Below, one piece after another: positions 50,819 to 60,520 of a stretch of 64,000 nt of DNA. Source of the DNA: Pseudactinotalea suaedae (GTDB lineage Bacteria > Actinomycetota > Actinomycetes > Actinomycetales > Beutenbergiaceae); contig NZ_WNXY01000011.1 of the NCBI RefSeq assembly GCF_009733815.1, forward strand, positions 1 to 64,000, written 5' to 3'. Under the pieces are notes generated by a model, which was not told the DNA's origin, made no database searches, and was given only the letters and a program-made list of their open reading frames with translations. Position 1 is the stretch's first letter, and the number at the start of each line of letters is the position of its first letter. The position numbers and the translations under genes are program-made.

Positions 50819-52210
50819 CTAGAAGCCGGCCCCCGGGTTGAGGATCCCCTGCGGGTCGAGGGCGGTCTTGACGACCTGGTTGAGCCGGACCACGTCGGAG
50901 CCCACGTTCGCCGCGAGCCACGGCCGCTTGAGCCGCCCCACGCCGTGCTCGCCGGTGATGGTCCCGTCGAGGGCGATCGCGAGATCCATCACGCGGCCGT
51001 AGGCGGCGTCGGCGCGGGCGATGCTCTCGGCGCTGGAGGTGTCGCGCATGACGAGCGGGTGCGTGTTGCCGTCGCCGGCGTGCGCGATCAGCGCGATCGG
51101 CACACCCGCCTCCCGAGCGATCTCCTCGATGCCCACCATCAGCCGACCCAGGCTGGGCAGCGGCACGCCGACGTCCCCGAGCAGCAGCGAGCCCGCCGCG
51201 GCCTCGACCGAGGGGATCGCGCCACGGCGCAGCTGCGCCCAGTGCTGGCCCTCGGCGGCGGTGCGTGCCTGGCTCACGGTGATCGCGCCACCCCGGGTGC
51301 AGATCGCGGCCGACTCAGCGATGGTGGCGGCCCCGGCCTCCCCGGGCTCGTCCGACTGCACGATCAGCGTGGCGCAGGCCCCGGTGTCCAGCCCACCGCG
51401 GTGCTCGTGCTCCACGCACTCGACGGTGGTGCGGTCCATCAGCTCGAGCATCGACAGCCGACCGGTGCGCGCGAGAGCCACCACCACCTCGCCGGCAGCG
51501 TCGATGTCGTCGAACGTCACGAGCAGCGTGCTCGACGGCGGCGGGGCGGCCCGCAGCCGCACGGTCACCGAGACGATCACGCCGAGCGTGCCCTCGCTGC
51601 CGATGAAGAGCTGCATGAGGGGCAGGCCGGCGACGTCCTTGATCAGCCGGCCGCCGAGCTCGACCACGGAGCCGTCGGCGAGCACCACCGTCATCCCCAG
51701 CACGTAGTCACGGGTGACGCCGTACTTCACGCAGCACAGGCCGCCGGCGTTGGTGGCGACGTTGCCCCCGATGCTGCAGAACTCGAACGAGGCGGGGTCC
51801 GGCGGGTACCAGAGGCCGTGCTGGGCGGCAGCGGCCTTGAGCTCGGCGTTGAGCACCCCGGGTCCCGCGGTCGCGGTCATGGTCACCGGGTCGACGGCGA
51901 TCTCGCGCATGTCCTCCACGCTCAGCACCACCGCGCCGTCGACGGCGGACGCCCCACCGGACAGACCGCTCCCGGCGCCGCGGGGGATCACGGCGACGCC
52001 GTGCGCGGCCGCGAGCTCGATCACGGCCTGGACATCGGTGACCGACTGCGCCCGCACCACCGCGAGCGGCGTTCCCGCACCCGGGTCCGCGGCCCGGTCG
52101 CGGCGGTAGGGCTGGAGATCGTCCGTGGCGGTCAGCACCGGACCACTCACCCGGGCGCGGAGCGCTGCGAGCAGGGTCTCCAGGACTGCAGGCGTTCGGG
52201 CGACGGTCAC
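50819..52210 (-). CDS. FAD-linked oxidase, glycolate/D-lactate dehydrogenase (GlcD-like)
   Basis: 463 residues. The PCMH-type FAD-binding domain shows VIPRGAGSGLSGGASAVDGAVVL in outline, then GPGVLNAELKAAAAQHGLWYPPDPAS (split) and FCSIGGNVATNAGGLCCVKYG. The C-terminal oxidase domain has IALIAHAGDGNTHP, with a metal/substrate histidine, and GTITGEHGVGRLK at the end, as in GlcD. It oxidises a 2-hydroxy acid such as D-lactate or glycolate. GTG start with GGAGG upstream. The Fe-S partner GlcF is not encoded nearby. Confidence 0.93.
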   Translation of the reverse strand: MTVARTPAVLETLLAALRARVSGPVLTATDDLQPYRRDRAADPGAGTPLAVVRAQSVTDVQAVIELAAAHGVAVIPRGAGSGLSGGASAVDGAVVLSVEDMREIAVDPVTMTATAGPGVLNAELKAAAAQHGLWYPPDPASFEFCSIGGNVATNAGGLCCVKYGVTRDYVLGMTVVLADGSVVELGGRLIKDVAGLPLMQLFIGSEGTLGVIVSVTVRLRAAPPPSSTLLVTFDDIDAAGEVVVALARTGRLSMLELMDRTTVECVEHEHRGGLDTGACATLIVQSDEPGEAGAATIAESAAICTRGGAITVSQARTAAEGQHWAQLRRGAIPSVEAAAGSLLLGDVGVPLPSLGRLMVGIEEIAREAGVPIALIAHAGDGNTHPLVMRDTSSAESIARADAAYGRVMDLAIALDGTITGEHGVGRLKRPWLAANVGSDVVRLNQVVKTALDPQGILNPGAGF

Positions 52211-52442
52211 GGTGCTTCCTCCAGGGTCGAAGCCACTGTCGTGCGTCCCACCATCGTCGCGCGAACACCGACAGGCAACTATTCCGAGATGCGGAGTATT
52301 GTGCCCGCACTATGGAAGAATCCTAGCGAAGGCATGCGCGTGCCCACGGCTCCGCTCGGAGCCCTTCCCTTAAGTCGGACGGCGTTGTACAGTTACTAAC
52401 TCGAACATGCTTGTATGACTACGCGATGCCGAGAGGTACGAG

Positions 52443-53021
52443 ATGAGCACCGTCGCTGAAGGCGCACGCGAGACCGATTCGCGGTCACGCTCGTGGTGGC
52501 GCACGATCTGGCCGGCAGCACTGAGTCTCCTCGTCGCGGCGGGTACCGCGTTCGGGCTCGAGGACGGTCGGGACGTCGCCGCGGTCGTCGCCGCCTCAGG
52601 TTTCGTGTACCTCGCTGCCGCGGCACTCGGACGGCCGGGGGTCGCGTGGCCGGCGTTCGGTCTCAGCTTCGTGCTCGTCACACTGGCCAAGCTCGCCGGG
52701 GTGGACGCGATGGCGTGGATCCTCGTGCTCGCCGGGGTGATGCTGGTGGTCGGGATCGCGCGGCGCCGCTGGCAGCCCACCTGGGGACTCCCGCTGCAGG
52801 CCGCCGCGATGCTCGTGCTCGGCGCGGTCGCGCTGCTCGCGGTGCAGGTGAGCCCGCAGCTGGGCGGTCTGCTGGTGTCGGCCGCCCTGCTGGCGCACGC
52901 CGGATGGGATCTCTACCACCACCGCACCGGCAGGGTGGTGACCCGGAGCCTGGCGGAGTTCTGCTGCGTTCTCGACGTCGTCGCGGCTGTCGTGGTGGCG
53001 ATCGTCGCGCTGAACGCATGA
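52443..53021 (+). CDS. Small polytopic membrane protein
   Basis: 192 residues with about six hydrophobic segments (IWPAALSLLVAAGTAFGL, VAAVVAASGFVYLAAAALG, and others) and short loops. GAGAGGTACGAG precedes the ATG. No known domain is recognised. It overlaps the following GNAT gene by four bases (ATGA), so the two are co-translated. The 232 bases upstream are relatively AT-rich and contain an imperfect inverted repeat (TATTCCG...CGGAGTA near 52281), a possible regulatory site shared with the divergent FAD oxidase gene. Confidence 0.8.
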   Translation: MSTVAEGARETDSRSRSWWRTIWPAALSLLVAAGTAFGLEDGRDVAAVVAASGFVYLAAAALGRPGVAWPAFGLSFVLVTLAKLAGVDAMAWILVLAGVMLVVGIARRRWQPTWGLPLQAAAMLVLGAVALLAVQVSPQLGGLLVSAALLAHAGWDLYHHRTGRVVTRSLAEFCCVLDVVAAVVVAIVALNA

Positions 53022-53611
53022 TCACCGAGCCGATGGCAGCACCCTGGTCCCGCGTCGTGACCCGCGACGGCGTGCTGCTGCGCCGCCCGGCCGAGGCCGA
53101 TGCGCACGGCGTGCTCGCGGTCCACGGCGATCCCGCCGTCTACGCCTACGACCCCCACGAGACGCACCCGGACCTCGAGCACAGCGCCCGCTTCCTGGCA
53201 CCGATGATCGGCCACTGGGCCATGCACGGCTTCGGGTACTGGTCGGTGCTGGTGCCGAGGCCCCGCTGGCCGGGGGGCGTGCCGGGCGCGGAGGCGGCCG
53301 ACGAGGGGCGCATCTTCGCCGGCCTCGGCGGCATCCAGTCGCACAGCCTGCGGGGTGTGCCCGTCCTCAACGTCTACCTCCGGTTCGCCGTCCCGGCCCA
53401 GGGCCGCGGGCTTGCGCGCGCCGTGCTGGAGCAGGCGCTGGCCACGGCGCCGCTGGTCGCACCCGGTGTGGACGTGGTGGTCCGCACGCGGCCGGCCAAC
53501 GCGGTGACCAGGCACGTGGCCGAGCGTGCCGGGTTCGTCGACGAGGGTCTCGAACCGGGCACCGCCGACATGCAGCTGCTGCGCCACCGAGGTGTCCTGC
53601 TCGGCGAGTGA
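53018..53611 (+). CDS. GNAT-family N-acetyltransferase
   Basis: 197 residues in the RimJ/RimL-like branch. LLRRPAEADAHGVLAVHGDPAVYAY is the N-terminal strand-helix, GFGYWSVLVP and IFAGLGGIQSH the central sheet, and VPAQGRGLARAVLEQAL the acetyl-CoA pyrophosphate loop (Q/RxxGxG/A). The end shows VRTRPANAVTRHVAERAGFVDEG, the usual late strand. The acceptor is unknown. Translationally coupled to the membrane protein upstream. Confidence 0.9.
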   Translation: MITEPMAAPWSRVVTRDGVLLRRPAEADAHGVLAVHGDPAVYAYDPHETHPDLEHSARFLAPMIGHWAMHGFGYWSVLVPRPRWPGGVPGAEAADEGRIFAGLGGIQSHSLRGVPVLNVYLRFAVPAQGRGLARAVLEQALATAPLVAPGVDVVVRTRPANAVTRHVAERAGFVDEGLEPGTADMQLLRHRGVLLGE

Positions 53612-53658
53612 GGCCGAGCGGGTCGAGCGGAGACCGACACAACAGGAGGAGGAGACCG

Positions 53659-54237
53659 ATGCAGACCTTGACCGTGGACTTCATCATGTCCCTCGACGGC
53701 TTCGGGGCCGCCGAGGGTTGGCCCGGGTTCTGGGGCATGGAGGGCCCGGAATACCTGCAGTGGCTCGACGAGTCACCGGAGAAGGACCACCCGGCGCTCA
53801 TGGGCGCCAACACCTACCGCCTCATGCACGGCCTCGCCGCGAGCGGCGAACCGGGTACTGAGGTGATGGACGAGATGCCGAAGGTGGTGTTCTCCTCCTC
53901 GATGGACAGCGTCGACTGGGCAAACACCACGCTGGTCACGACCGACGCCCTCGAGGCGGTGCGCCGGATGAAGGCGGAGTCCGACCTGCCGCTGCGCACC
54001 CTCGGCAGCGTCTCGCTGTGCCGCTCGTTGGTGGCGGCTGGGCTCGTCGACAGGATCCGCACCGTCGTGTTCCCGGTGATCACCGGCGCGACCGGGGCCG
54101 ACCCGGTGTTCGGCGGCTATCCGGACGTGCGGCTCGAGCTGGTCGAGCATCGGCTCTTCGACGGCAGGCTGCAGCTGCTCGAGTACGTCCCCACCGTGCT
54201 CGACGGCCCGCCGCTCGGCGCCGACGCGGCGAGCTAG
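53659..54237 (+). CDS. Dihydrofolate reductase/RibD C-terminal-like reductase
   Basis: 192 residues from ATG 53659 with AGGAGGAGG upstream. The start VDFIMSLDGFGAAEG, then ALMGANTYRLM and LRTLGSVSLCRSLVAAGLVDRI match the RibD C-terminal/DHFR-like family that uses NADPH. Such stand-alone proteins are common in actinobacteria and mostly uncharacterised. A paralogue follows nine bases downstream. Confidence 0.9.
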   Translation: MQTLTVDFIMSLDGFGAAEGWPGFWGMEGPEYLQWLDESPEKDHPALMGANTYRLMHGLAASGEPGTEVMDEMPKVVFSSSMDSVDWANTTLVTTDALEAVRRMKAESDLPLRTLGSVSLCRSLVAAGLVDRIRTVVFPVITGATGADPVFGGYPDVRLELVEHRLFDGRLQLLEYVPTVLDGPPLGADAAS

Positions 54238-54246
54238 GGTCACGCT

Positions 54247-54846
54247 GTGGCGACGACGGTCCTGGACATGTCGATGTCGGTCGACGGGTTCATCGCCGGG
54301 CCGAACGTGGCCCTCGACAACGGGCTCGGCGACGGCGGCACCCGCCTGCACGAGTGGTTGCTCGGGCCCGACGGGTCCTTCGACGAGCGGCGCTTCGCGG
54401 ACCTGACCGACAGCGACCGCGCGGTGTACGAGGAGCTGATGTCCACCGGTGCGGTCATCGCCGGGCGCGGCACCTTCGAGCCCGCGGGCGGGTGGGGCGG
54501 CGACCATCACGACGGCGTCCCGATCTTCGTGCTCAGCCGTCACCCCGCGCCGCCCAGGTTCGCCGACATGCCCCTGGTGACGTACACGCCCGACATCAGC
54601 ACCGCCGTCGGGCGGGCCAGGGCGGCGGCCGGTGACGGGAGCATCCTGGTCCATGGCTCGGGGGCCGCGTCGATGCTGCTCGCGGCCGCTGAGCTCGACG
54701 AGATCCAGCTCCACGTGGTCCCGGTCCTGCTCGGGCGCGGCCGACAGCTGGTGGACGAGCTTCATGCGCAGGTGGAGCTGGAGCTGATGAGCAGCCGGCA
54801 GGGTGCCGAGGCGCTGCACCTGCGGTATCGGGTGCGGTATCCCTAG
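54247..54846 (+). CDS. Dihydrofolate reductase/RibD C-terminal-like reductase (second copy)
   Basis: 199 residues from GTG 54247. The family start VLDMSMSVDGFIAGPN, AVIAGRGTFEPAGGW and ILVHGSGAASMLLAAAELDEI are clear. It is only distantly similar to the preceding gene (different length of the first loop), so the pair is not a recent duplication. The last codon overlaps the stop of the convergent TetR gene by four bases. Confidence 0.9.
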   Translation: MATTVLDMSMSVDGFIAGPNVALDNGLGDGGTRLHEWLLGPDGSFDERRFADLTDSDRAVYEELMSTGAVIAGRGTFEPAGGWGGDHHDGVPIFVLSRHPAPPRFADMPLVTYTPDISTAVGRARAAAGDGSILVHGSGAASMLLAAAELDEIQLHVVPVLLGRGRQLVDELHAQVELELMSSRQGAEALHLRYRVRYP

Positions 54847-55427
54847 CGTCGCGGAGTCGAGGCGGCGAGTGCACCGAGGGCGGTGTCGCGCACGAGGGTG
54901 GGTGCCTCGTCGGCGGTGATCTCGCCGCGGTGCACGGCGGCCGAGGCTGCGTGCAGGATCGCCTGGATGGTGCTGACCTGCCACGTGACAGGCTGGTCGG
55001 AGCGGAAGGCGCCGGAGTCGCGGCCGCGCTCCAGCAGCCCGATGACCCGCGCGGCCGGTCCGACGTGGGCACGCCGCAGCGCGTCGGGAGGCAGCGCGTG
55101 CTCGGCGGCCACCACGAGCGCGCCGAACCGGTGGGTCAGGTGCCAGCTCGCCTCGAGGACGCGCCCGAGGGCGTCACGGGGGTCGCCCTCGAGATCGATC
55201 TCGGCCAGGGCGGACTCGGTCTGGGCGATCGCGCGCTCGGTGACCACGTCGAGCAACGCGGCGCGGTTCTCGAAGTGCCCGTAGAGCGTCACGCGGCCGA
55301 CCCCGGCTGCCGCGGCGATGTCGTTGATCGAGGCGTCCGGGTCGGTCGCGAGCAGTCGGGTCGCCGCGCCGATGATCGCCTCGACGTTGCGACGCGCGTC
55401 CGCACGGAGGGGCCGGGTCACCTGCAC
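54843..55427 (-). CDS. TetR-family transcriptional regulator
   Basis: 194 residues. HTH: RRNVEAIIGAATRLLATDPD, ASINDIAAAAGVGRVTLYGHFENRAAL (in outline), typical TetR. The C-terminal domain is helical (LGRVLEASWHLTHRFGALVVAAEH). It is divergent from the SDR gene at 55507, and the 79 bases between them include a perfect GCGGTACCGC palindrome, so the SDR is the likely target. Confidence 0.92.
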   Translation of the reverse strand: MQVTRPLRADARRNVEAIIGAATRLLATDPDASINDIAAAAGVGRVTLYGHFENRAALLDVVTERAIAQTESALAEIDLEGDPRDALGRVLEASWHLTHRFGALVVAAEHALPPDALRRAHVGPAARVIGLLERGRDSGAFRSDQPVTWQVSTIQAILHAASAAVHRGEITADEAPTLVRDTALGALAASTPRR

Positions 55428-55475
55428 GTCGCTCCTTCTCGCCGCGAACCTACTCGTACATCGACGTCCACATTA

Positions 55476-55485
55476 GCGGTACCGC
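55476..55485. promoter_or_regulatory. Palindrome in the TetR/SDR divergent region
   Basis: GCGGTACCGC is a perfect 10-base palindrome 21 bases before the SDR start codon. It is a candidate operator for the divergent TetR regulator, though short. Confidence 0.45.
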
Positions 55486-55506
55486 AGGACCGGGCATGAT
55501 GCAGTC

Positions 55507-56286
55507 ATGACAGCACGATTCGACGGAGCGGTCGCGGCGGTGACCGGGGCTGCGCACGGTATCGGCGCGGCGGTGGCGAGCCGGCTCGCCGCGGAGGGTG
55601 CCTCGGTCGCGGTTCTCGACCTCGATCGCGACGCCGCCCAGCAGGTCGCCGAGGCGCTGCCGCGCGAGCACGGCAACGACCATCTCGCCCACGGCGTGGA
55701 CGTCACCGACGTGACATCGGTGACGGAGGCGCTCGCCGCCGTCGAGCATCGGTTCGGACGTCTGGACACGCTGGTCAACGTGGCCGGCGGGGGTGAGCAC
55801 GAGCCCACCTTCGAGGACGGTGACGACGGCGCGTTCCAGCGCATGTGGGACCTGAACTTCCTCGGCACGGTGCGGATGTGCCGGGCTTCGATCCCGCTGC
55901 TGAAGCGGTCGGACCGTGCGGCGATCGTGGTCACGTCCTCGGTCAACGGGCTGATGGTGTTCGGGAGCGAGGCGTACTCCTCGGCGAAGGCGGCGCTGGG
56001 CTCGCTCACCACGAACCTCGCCATGCGTTACGCACCACAGATCCGCGTCAACGGCGTCGCGCCCGGCACGATCCGCACGCGCGTGTGGGACCGCCAGGGC
56101 GGCCCTGACAAGTTCACCCCCTTGTACCCGATGGGTCGGGTCGGGGAGCCCGAGGACATCGCGTCCGCGGTCGCCTTCCTCGCCTCGGCGGACGCCTCCT
56201 GGATCACCGGGCAGATGCTCGCCGTGGACGGCGGGATCACGGTCCGCGGGGTGCCCGAGTTCGGCAGGCGAGGCCGTGAGACATGA
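55507..56286 (+). CDS. Short-chain dehydrogenase/reductase
   Basis: 259 residues. The Rossmann motif is TGAAHGIG at about 14-21, NVAGG marks the second SDR block, catalytic S is in VVTSSVNGL and YxxxK is YSSAK. The end (ASWITGQMLAVDGGITVRG) is the standard SDR C-terminus. It oxidises or reduces a hydroxyl/keto group with NAD(P); D at the end of strand 2 (VLDLD) favours NAD. The divergent TetR gene probably regulates it. Confidence 0.93.
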   Translation: MTARFDGAVAAVTGAAHGIGAAVASRLAAEGASVAVLDLDRDAAQQVAEALPREHGNDHLAHGVDVTDVTSVTEALAAVEHRFGRLDTLVNVAGGGEHEPTFEDGDDGAFQRMWDLNFLGTVRMCRASIPLLKRSDRAAIVVTSSVNGLMVFGSEAYSSAKAALGSLTTNLAMRYAPQIRVNGVAPGTIRTRVWDRQGGPDKFTPLYPMGRVGEPEDIASAVAFLASADASWITGQMLAVDGGITVRGVPEFGRRGRET

Positions 56287-56414
56287 ACGGTCAATAGATG
56301 AGATGTCATCAAACCGTTACCAACTGCACACCTGAATAGTTGAACCTTCCCGCTAGCGTCAGCCCCACTGCCCGTTCCCGGGCAGCTCCAGCACGACGCA
56401 GTCGGGGGATTTAC

Positions 56415-59400
56415 GTGAAAGTAGTTACACGAGCGCGCAGACGACCAGCTCGCTATCTGGCAGCCGGGGCCGCAACGCTCCTGGCCGTCGGGATGATCGG
56501 GTCGCAAGCAGCGGCGCTGCCGGAGGACGACTCGGAGGCGCTCGCGCAGCTGATCGACGTCGACGCTCTCGGCCTCGAGGTGCTGGAGGCCCTGACGCAG
56601 GCGTCGGGCAACCCCAGTGACCTCGGCCCGAACTTCGGCGAGATCGATGCCGAGGTCCTCAACGGCCTCGTCGGCCTGAGCCTGCCCGGTATCGGGATCC
56701 CGCTCATCGGCGACGGCGAGAACACCGGGCTGCTCGACCTCGGCCCGCAGGCGGGGGTCGGGGCGACCAACGCCTTCACCTCGTCGGCGACGCCGAGCAC
56801 CTCGATCGCGGCCGTCGGCGCGGTCACCGATGAGGGTGCCGTGGACGTGGCTCCCGAGTTCGACCCGAGCGATGTCAACAACGCACAGCTCGATCTCACG
56901 GCCCTGCTCGGTCAGCTCGAGGTCGACGGCCTGACCGACGAGATCGTTGACGAGCTCACCATCGCGCTCGGCGCAGTCGCCGCACGTGCCGAGGCCACCG
57001 GGCCGGGCGCGTACGACTCCGACTACCTCCTCGCCGGCGCCGAGCTGCGAGTGAGCAGCCCCGCGGTCGGTGGGCTGGCCAGCACGCTCGACACGACCTA
57101 CGACACGGTGGTCGGCGGCCTGGAGACCACGGTGAACAGCGCCGTCGGCGAAGGCGGCACGATCGACACGGCACTGGGTCTCTTGGAAATTCCCGCCCTG
57201 AACGTGCTCGGCCTCGTGACGCTCGAGCTCGACGACATCTCCGCCGCTGTCGACGTGACGATCCCGGATCTGTCCGATGCGCTGCTGACGCAGGCCGTCA
57301 GCGATGACGGTCTGGTCACGATCGATCTGACGGATGGCACCATCGCCGTCGACGTCGCTCAGCTGGTCAAGGGCGAGGACGGCGAGGACCTCAACGGACT
57401 TGCGCCGAACACCTCGGTGCTGACCGACGAGACCATCGAGGCGATCACCGCCGGTGTGGCGAGTGCGCTCGGCAACGTGGTGGACTCGCTCAACACGCAG
57501 ATCGTCACCGGGCTGCAGAACTCGACGCTGACGATCACGCTCAACGGTGAGGCGACAGCGGTTGGTGGCGTTCTCACCGCTCCGGTCAGCCTGACGGTGG
57601 CCGGGACGCTTGCCGGGTTCGCCGGCCTCGCGGACGCGCCGACTCCCGTCGTGAGCTCGACCACGGCGATCGAGATCCCGCTGCTGGGCATCAGTATCCC
57701 GGCGGGGGCCGTGGTCACGGCGGTGGCGAGCACGCTGCTCCCCGCCGTGCTGGCTGGTGTCGGTCCGGTCGTAGGCTCGCTCCTCGTCACCCAGTCTGCA
57801 CTGGTCGAGTCCACGCTCACCGGCGTGGTCGACCTGGTGCTGGAGCCGCTCGAGCCTGTGCTCGACGGCGTGCTGCGTCAGATCGTCACGCTGACGATCA
57901 ACGAGCAGCCCACGGTTGCGCCGATCAACGGCACCGGTGACCTCGGCGCGGGCTCCTTCACGGTGCGCGCGCTGGCGATCGACGTGCTGCCGATCCTCGG
58001 GGCCGGCGCAGTGGGCGTCGATCTCGCGAGCGCCAGCGTGCGTGCCGCTGTGCTGGCACCTGTCGTGATCGCGACTCCTGACCCGGTCGAGATCGGCGCT
58101 GAGCTGACGGCGACCGGTACGGGCTTCACCCCGTTGACCGAGCTCACGGTCACCTACGTGGACGCGGGCGGCAACACCGTCGGGACCTCCACCGTGACCA
58201 CCGACGAGACCGGCGGCTTCACCGACACCATCACGGTGCCGGAGGAGACTGTTCTCGGGATTCTGACGGTCACCGCGGACGACGGCACGCTGTCCGGCTC
58301 CGACACCACCACGGTGATCGACGAGGGCACGGGTACTGACCCGACGGGCACTGACCCGACGGGTACTGACCCGACGGGTACTGACCCCACGGGTACTGAC
58401 CCCACGGGTACCGACCCGACCGGCACGGACCCGACCGGGACCGACCCCACGGGTACTGACCCCACGGGCACCGACCCCACGGGTACCGACCCGACGGGTA
58501 CTGACCCGACCGGGACCGACCCGACCGGCACGGACCCGACCGGGACCGACCCGACCGGTACCGACCCCACGGGCACTGACCCGACCGGTACCGACCCGAC
58601 GGGCACCGACCCCACAGGTACTGACCCCACGGGCACCGACCCGACGGGCACCGACCCGACGGGCACCGACCCCACGGGCACTGACCCGACCGGGACCGAC
58701 CCGACGGGCACCGACCCCACGGGCACTGACCCGACCGGGACCGACCCCACGGGAACGGACCCGACCGGCACCGACCCGACGGGGACCGACCCGACGGGCA
58801 CCGACCCCACGGGCACTGACCCGACCGGGACCGACCCCACGGGAACGGACCCGACCGGCACCGACCCGACGGGCACCGACCCGACGGGCACCGACCCCAC
58901 GGGCACTGACCCGACCGGGACCGACCCCACGGGAACGGACCCGACCGGCACCGACCCGGGTGCTTACGACCCGACGCTGGTGGTCGACCCGGGGACGGTC
59001 GAGCCGGGCGAGGAGCTCACCACGAACGGTTCGGGTTACCCGCCGAACACGGAGGTCGTCGTGACCTACGTGGACAGCGAGGGCAACACGATCGCGACGT
59101 CGACGGTCACGACCGACGACAACGGTGACTTCACCGACACGATCACCGTTCCTGTGGGCACGCCTGCCGGCGCGCTCGTGGTGACCGGTACGGCAGACGG
59201 CTACGCGGCCTCCGACACGGCGATCGTCGTGACGGATGAGCTGGGTATCGCCATCGAGCAGCCGACGCGCTACCGCGGTCAGGTGCAGGTCGGGCACGGA
59301 TGGGGCTACGCGCCGGGGACGGTGGTGCACGGGTACATGAACTCGACGCCGCAGATCGACCTCGGCACGCAGGTCGCGAACGCGGACGGCGAGGTGACGT

Positions 59401-59648
59401 TCACGTGGACGATCCCGGCGTCGGCCGCGATCGACACCCACACGTTCTCGCTCACCGCCAACGGATACGACGACCAGTCGGTCACGTTCCGGGTGCTGGC
59501 GAACGCGGCCGCTCCTGGCCCGCAGCTGCCGAGCACCGGTGCTGACACCGGTCTGGCGATGTCGGCCGCGATCCTGGTCCTGCTGGGCGGCGCGTTCGCC
59601 CTGCTGTCGACCCGGGTGAAGCGTCGGCGAGGCATGCTGGAGGGATGA
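56415..59648 (+). CDS. LPxTG-anchored choice-of-anchor G surface protein with PTGTD repeats
   Basis: 1077 residues from GTG 56415 (GGGGGA upstream; the frame is open to 56340). A signal peptide ends near residue 36 (GSQAAALPE). The choice-of-anchor G domain spans about 40-540 ([16 protein letters not shown] at its start). An Ig-like module (about 550-635) is followed by 41 PTGTD units (643-847) and a second, homologous Ig-like module (about 850-940), then a further beta domain. The end is LPSTG at 1038-1042, a hydrophobic helix and [11 protein letters not shown], a sortase signal. It should be wall-linked with the repeats as a stalk. Its stop overlaps the DUF5819 start. Confidence 0.92.
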   Translation: MKVVTRARRRPARYLAAGAATLLAVGMIGSQAAALPEDDSEALAQLIDVDALGLEVLEALTQASGNPSDLGPNFGEIDAEVLNGLVGLSLPGIGIPLIGDGENTGLLDLGPQAGVGATNAFTSSATPSTSIAAVGAVTDEGAVDVAPEFDPSDVNNAQLDLTALLGQLEVDGLTDEIVDELTIALGAVAARAEATGPGAYDSDYLLAGAELRVSSPAVGGLASTLDTTYDTVVGGLETTVNSAVGEGGTIDTALGLLEIPALNVLGLVTLELDDISAAVDVTIPDLSDALLTQAVSDDGLVTIDLTDGTIAVDVAQLVKGEDGEDLNGLAPNTSVLTDETIEAITAGVASALGNVVDSLNTQIVTGLQNSTLTITLNGEATAVGGVLTAPVSLTVAGTLAGFAGLADAPTPVVSSTTAIEIPLLGISIPAGAVVTAVASTLLPAVLAGVGPVVGSLLVTQSALVESTLTGVVDLVLEPLEPVLDGVLRQIVTLTINEQPTVAPINGTGDLGAGSFTVRALAIDVLPILGAGAVGVDLASASVRAAVLAPVVIATPDPVEIGAELTATGTGFTPLTELTVTYVDAGGNTVGTSTVTTDETGGFTDTITVPEETVLGILTVTADDGTLSGSDTTTVIDEGTGTDPTGTDPTGTDPTGTDPTGTDPTGTDPTGTDPTGTDPTGTDPTGTDPTGTDPTGTDPTGTDPTGTDPTGTDPTGTDPTGTDPTGTDPTGTDPTGTDPTGTDPTGTDPTGTDPTGTDPTGTDPTGTDPTGTDPTGTDPTGTDPTGTDPTGTDPTGTDPTGTDPTGTDPTGTDPTGTDPTGTDPTGTDPTGTDPTGTDPTGTDPTGTDPGAYDPTLVVDPGTVEPGEELTTNGSGYPPNTEVVVTYVDSEGNTIATSTVTTDDNGDFTDTITVPVGTPAGALVVTGTADGYAASDTAIVVTDELGIAIEQPTRYRGQVQVGHGWGYAPGTVVHGYMNSTPQIDLGTQVANADGEVTFTWTIPASAAIDTHTFSLTANGYDDQSVTFRVLANAAAPGPQLPSTGADTGLAMSAAILVLLGGAFALLSTRVKRRRGMLEG
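58341..58955 (+). repeat. Coding array of 41 15-bp PTGTD units
   Basis: 615 bases of perfect 15-base periodicity encode 41 consecutive PTGTD units with no amino-acid change, while the third codon positions vary. From 58701 a 90-base (six-unit) higher-order block repeats: 58701-58790 and 58791-58880 differ at one base, and a third truncated copy follows. This shows recent expansion, probably by slippage or unequal recombination. Confidence 0.95.
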
Positions 59649-60520
59649 CATCAGTCGTCCGTAACAAGGCCGGCCGCACTCAGCCCGAGTCAGGTCGACC
59701 ACAGCCCGAGGGGCGGCGTGCAGACGCCGCCCCGAGGGCCCCGGGTGAGCACCCACCCGCCCAGCGAGGACGTCCTCGCTGGGCGGGTCCCGCCGTCTGG
59801 CTGGGTGTCGTCGCCGTGCTGCTGCACACGCTCGTGATCGCGACCTGGGTGGGACCGAACACCCCGGTCCGCACCGCGGTCGGCGACGACCGGCTGCGCT
59901 CCTACGTGATGCCCGTCTTCGAGCAGTCGTGGATGATCTTCGCCCCGACCCCGCGACGCGTCGCCGTCAACCTGCAGATCCGGGTCGAGTACGTCGACCC
60001 GGCCTCGGACCAGCCGGTCATCACCGACTGGGTCGACCTGGTCGACGGCGAGGACGCCCTGATCGCCGGCAACCCGTTCCCGCCGAGGATGTCGCTGGCG
60101 GCGCGCCGGGTGGCGAACACCCTGAACGCCGCGATGGGTGATCTCAACGACGCCCAGCTCGAGGCGGTCGCGGGCAACTACCTGTCCACCCCCACGTCGG
60201 TGCTGGGGGACCGGATGATGGATGTGACCGACGCCGGCGTGCCCTCGGGCACGGTCGGCACCTATCTCCAGTACGACGAGATCGCGACCCATCTCGCCAC
60301 GCTGTACTTCGCGGCCGCCTATCCCGACGTCGAGCTGACGTACGTGCAGTTCCGCACCGGGATGCGGTACGTCCCCACCTGGGAACCCGGGACCCCGCGG
60401 AGCATCAACGACGCCGAGATCACCTGGTTCGACTACGGCTGGCGTCAGCCCGCCGTGATCACCGAGGACGAGCTCGGGCTGTTCGCCCCGTACCTGCGCA
60501 TGACCGGGAACCTGTCATGA
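59645..60520 (+). CDS. DUF5819 family membrane protein
   Basis: 291 residues. A basic, proline-rich N-terminal tail (about 1-45) precedes one membrane helix (VWLGVVAVLLHTLVIATWV) and an extracytoplasmic domain with the DUF5819 hallmark WMIFAPTPRRVAVNLQIRVEY near residue 95-115. The family occurs with HTTM proteins in actinobacteria, as here; function unknown. ATGA overlap at both ends couples it to the LPxTG protein and the HTTM gene. The first 150 bases contain two exceptionally strong hairpins. Confidence 0.88.
   Translation: MTSVVRNKAGRTQPESGRPQPEGRRADAAPRAPGEHPPAQRGRPRWAGPAVWLGVVAVLLHTLVIATWVGPNTPVRTAVGDDRLRSYVMPVFEQSWMIFAPTPRRVAVNLQIRVEYVDPASDQPVITDWVDLVDGEDALIAGNPFPPRMSLAARRVANTLNAAMGDLNDAQLEAVAGNYLSTPTSVLGDRMMDVTDAGVPSGTVGTYLQYDEIATHLATLYFAAAYPDVELTYVQFRTGMRYVPTWEPGTPRSINDAEITWFDYGWRQPAVITEDELGLFAPYLRMTGNLS
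59710..59788. other. Two strong hairpins inside the start of the DUF5819 gene
   Basis: GGGGCGGCGT-GCAG-ACGCCGCCCC at 59710-59733 has perfect 10-base arms and a tetraloop. ACCCGCCCAGCGAGGAC/GTCCTCGCTGGGCGGGT at 59755-59788 is a perfect 34-base palindrome with no spacer. They lie 62 to 140 bases after the surface protein's stop. They could attenuate transcription into the two membrane-protein genes or stabilise the upstream message. Confidence 0.8.

Noticed and set aside
58154-58951. Minus-strand frame encoding endless VPVGS repeats
   Set aside because: It is a shadow of the PTGTD array; the silent variation falls at the plus-strand third codon positions, which shows that the plus strand is the coding one.
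56028-59756. A 1242-codon open frame on the minus strand opposite the surface-protein gene
   Set aside because: It is antisense to a gene with signal peptide, sortase motif and known domains. Its long arginine/valine repeats come from reading the 15-bp array in another frame.
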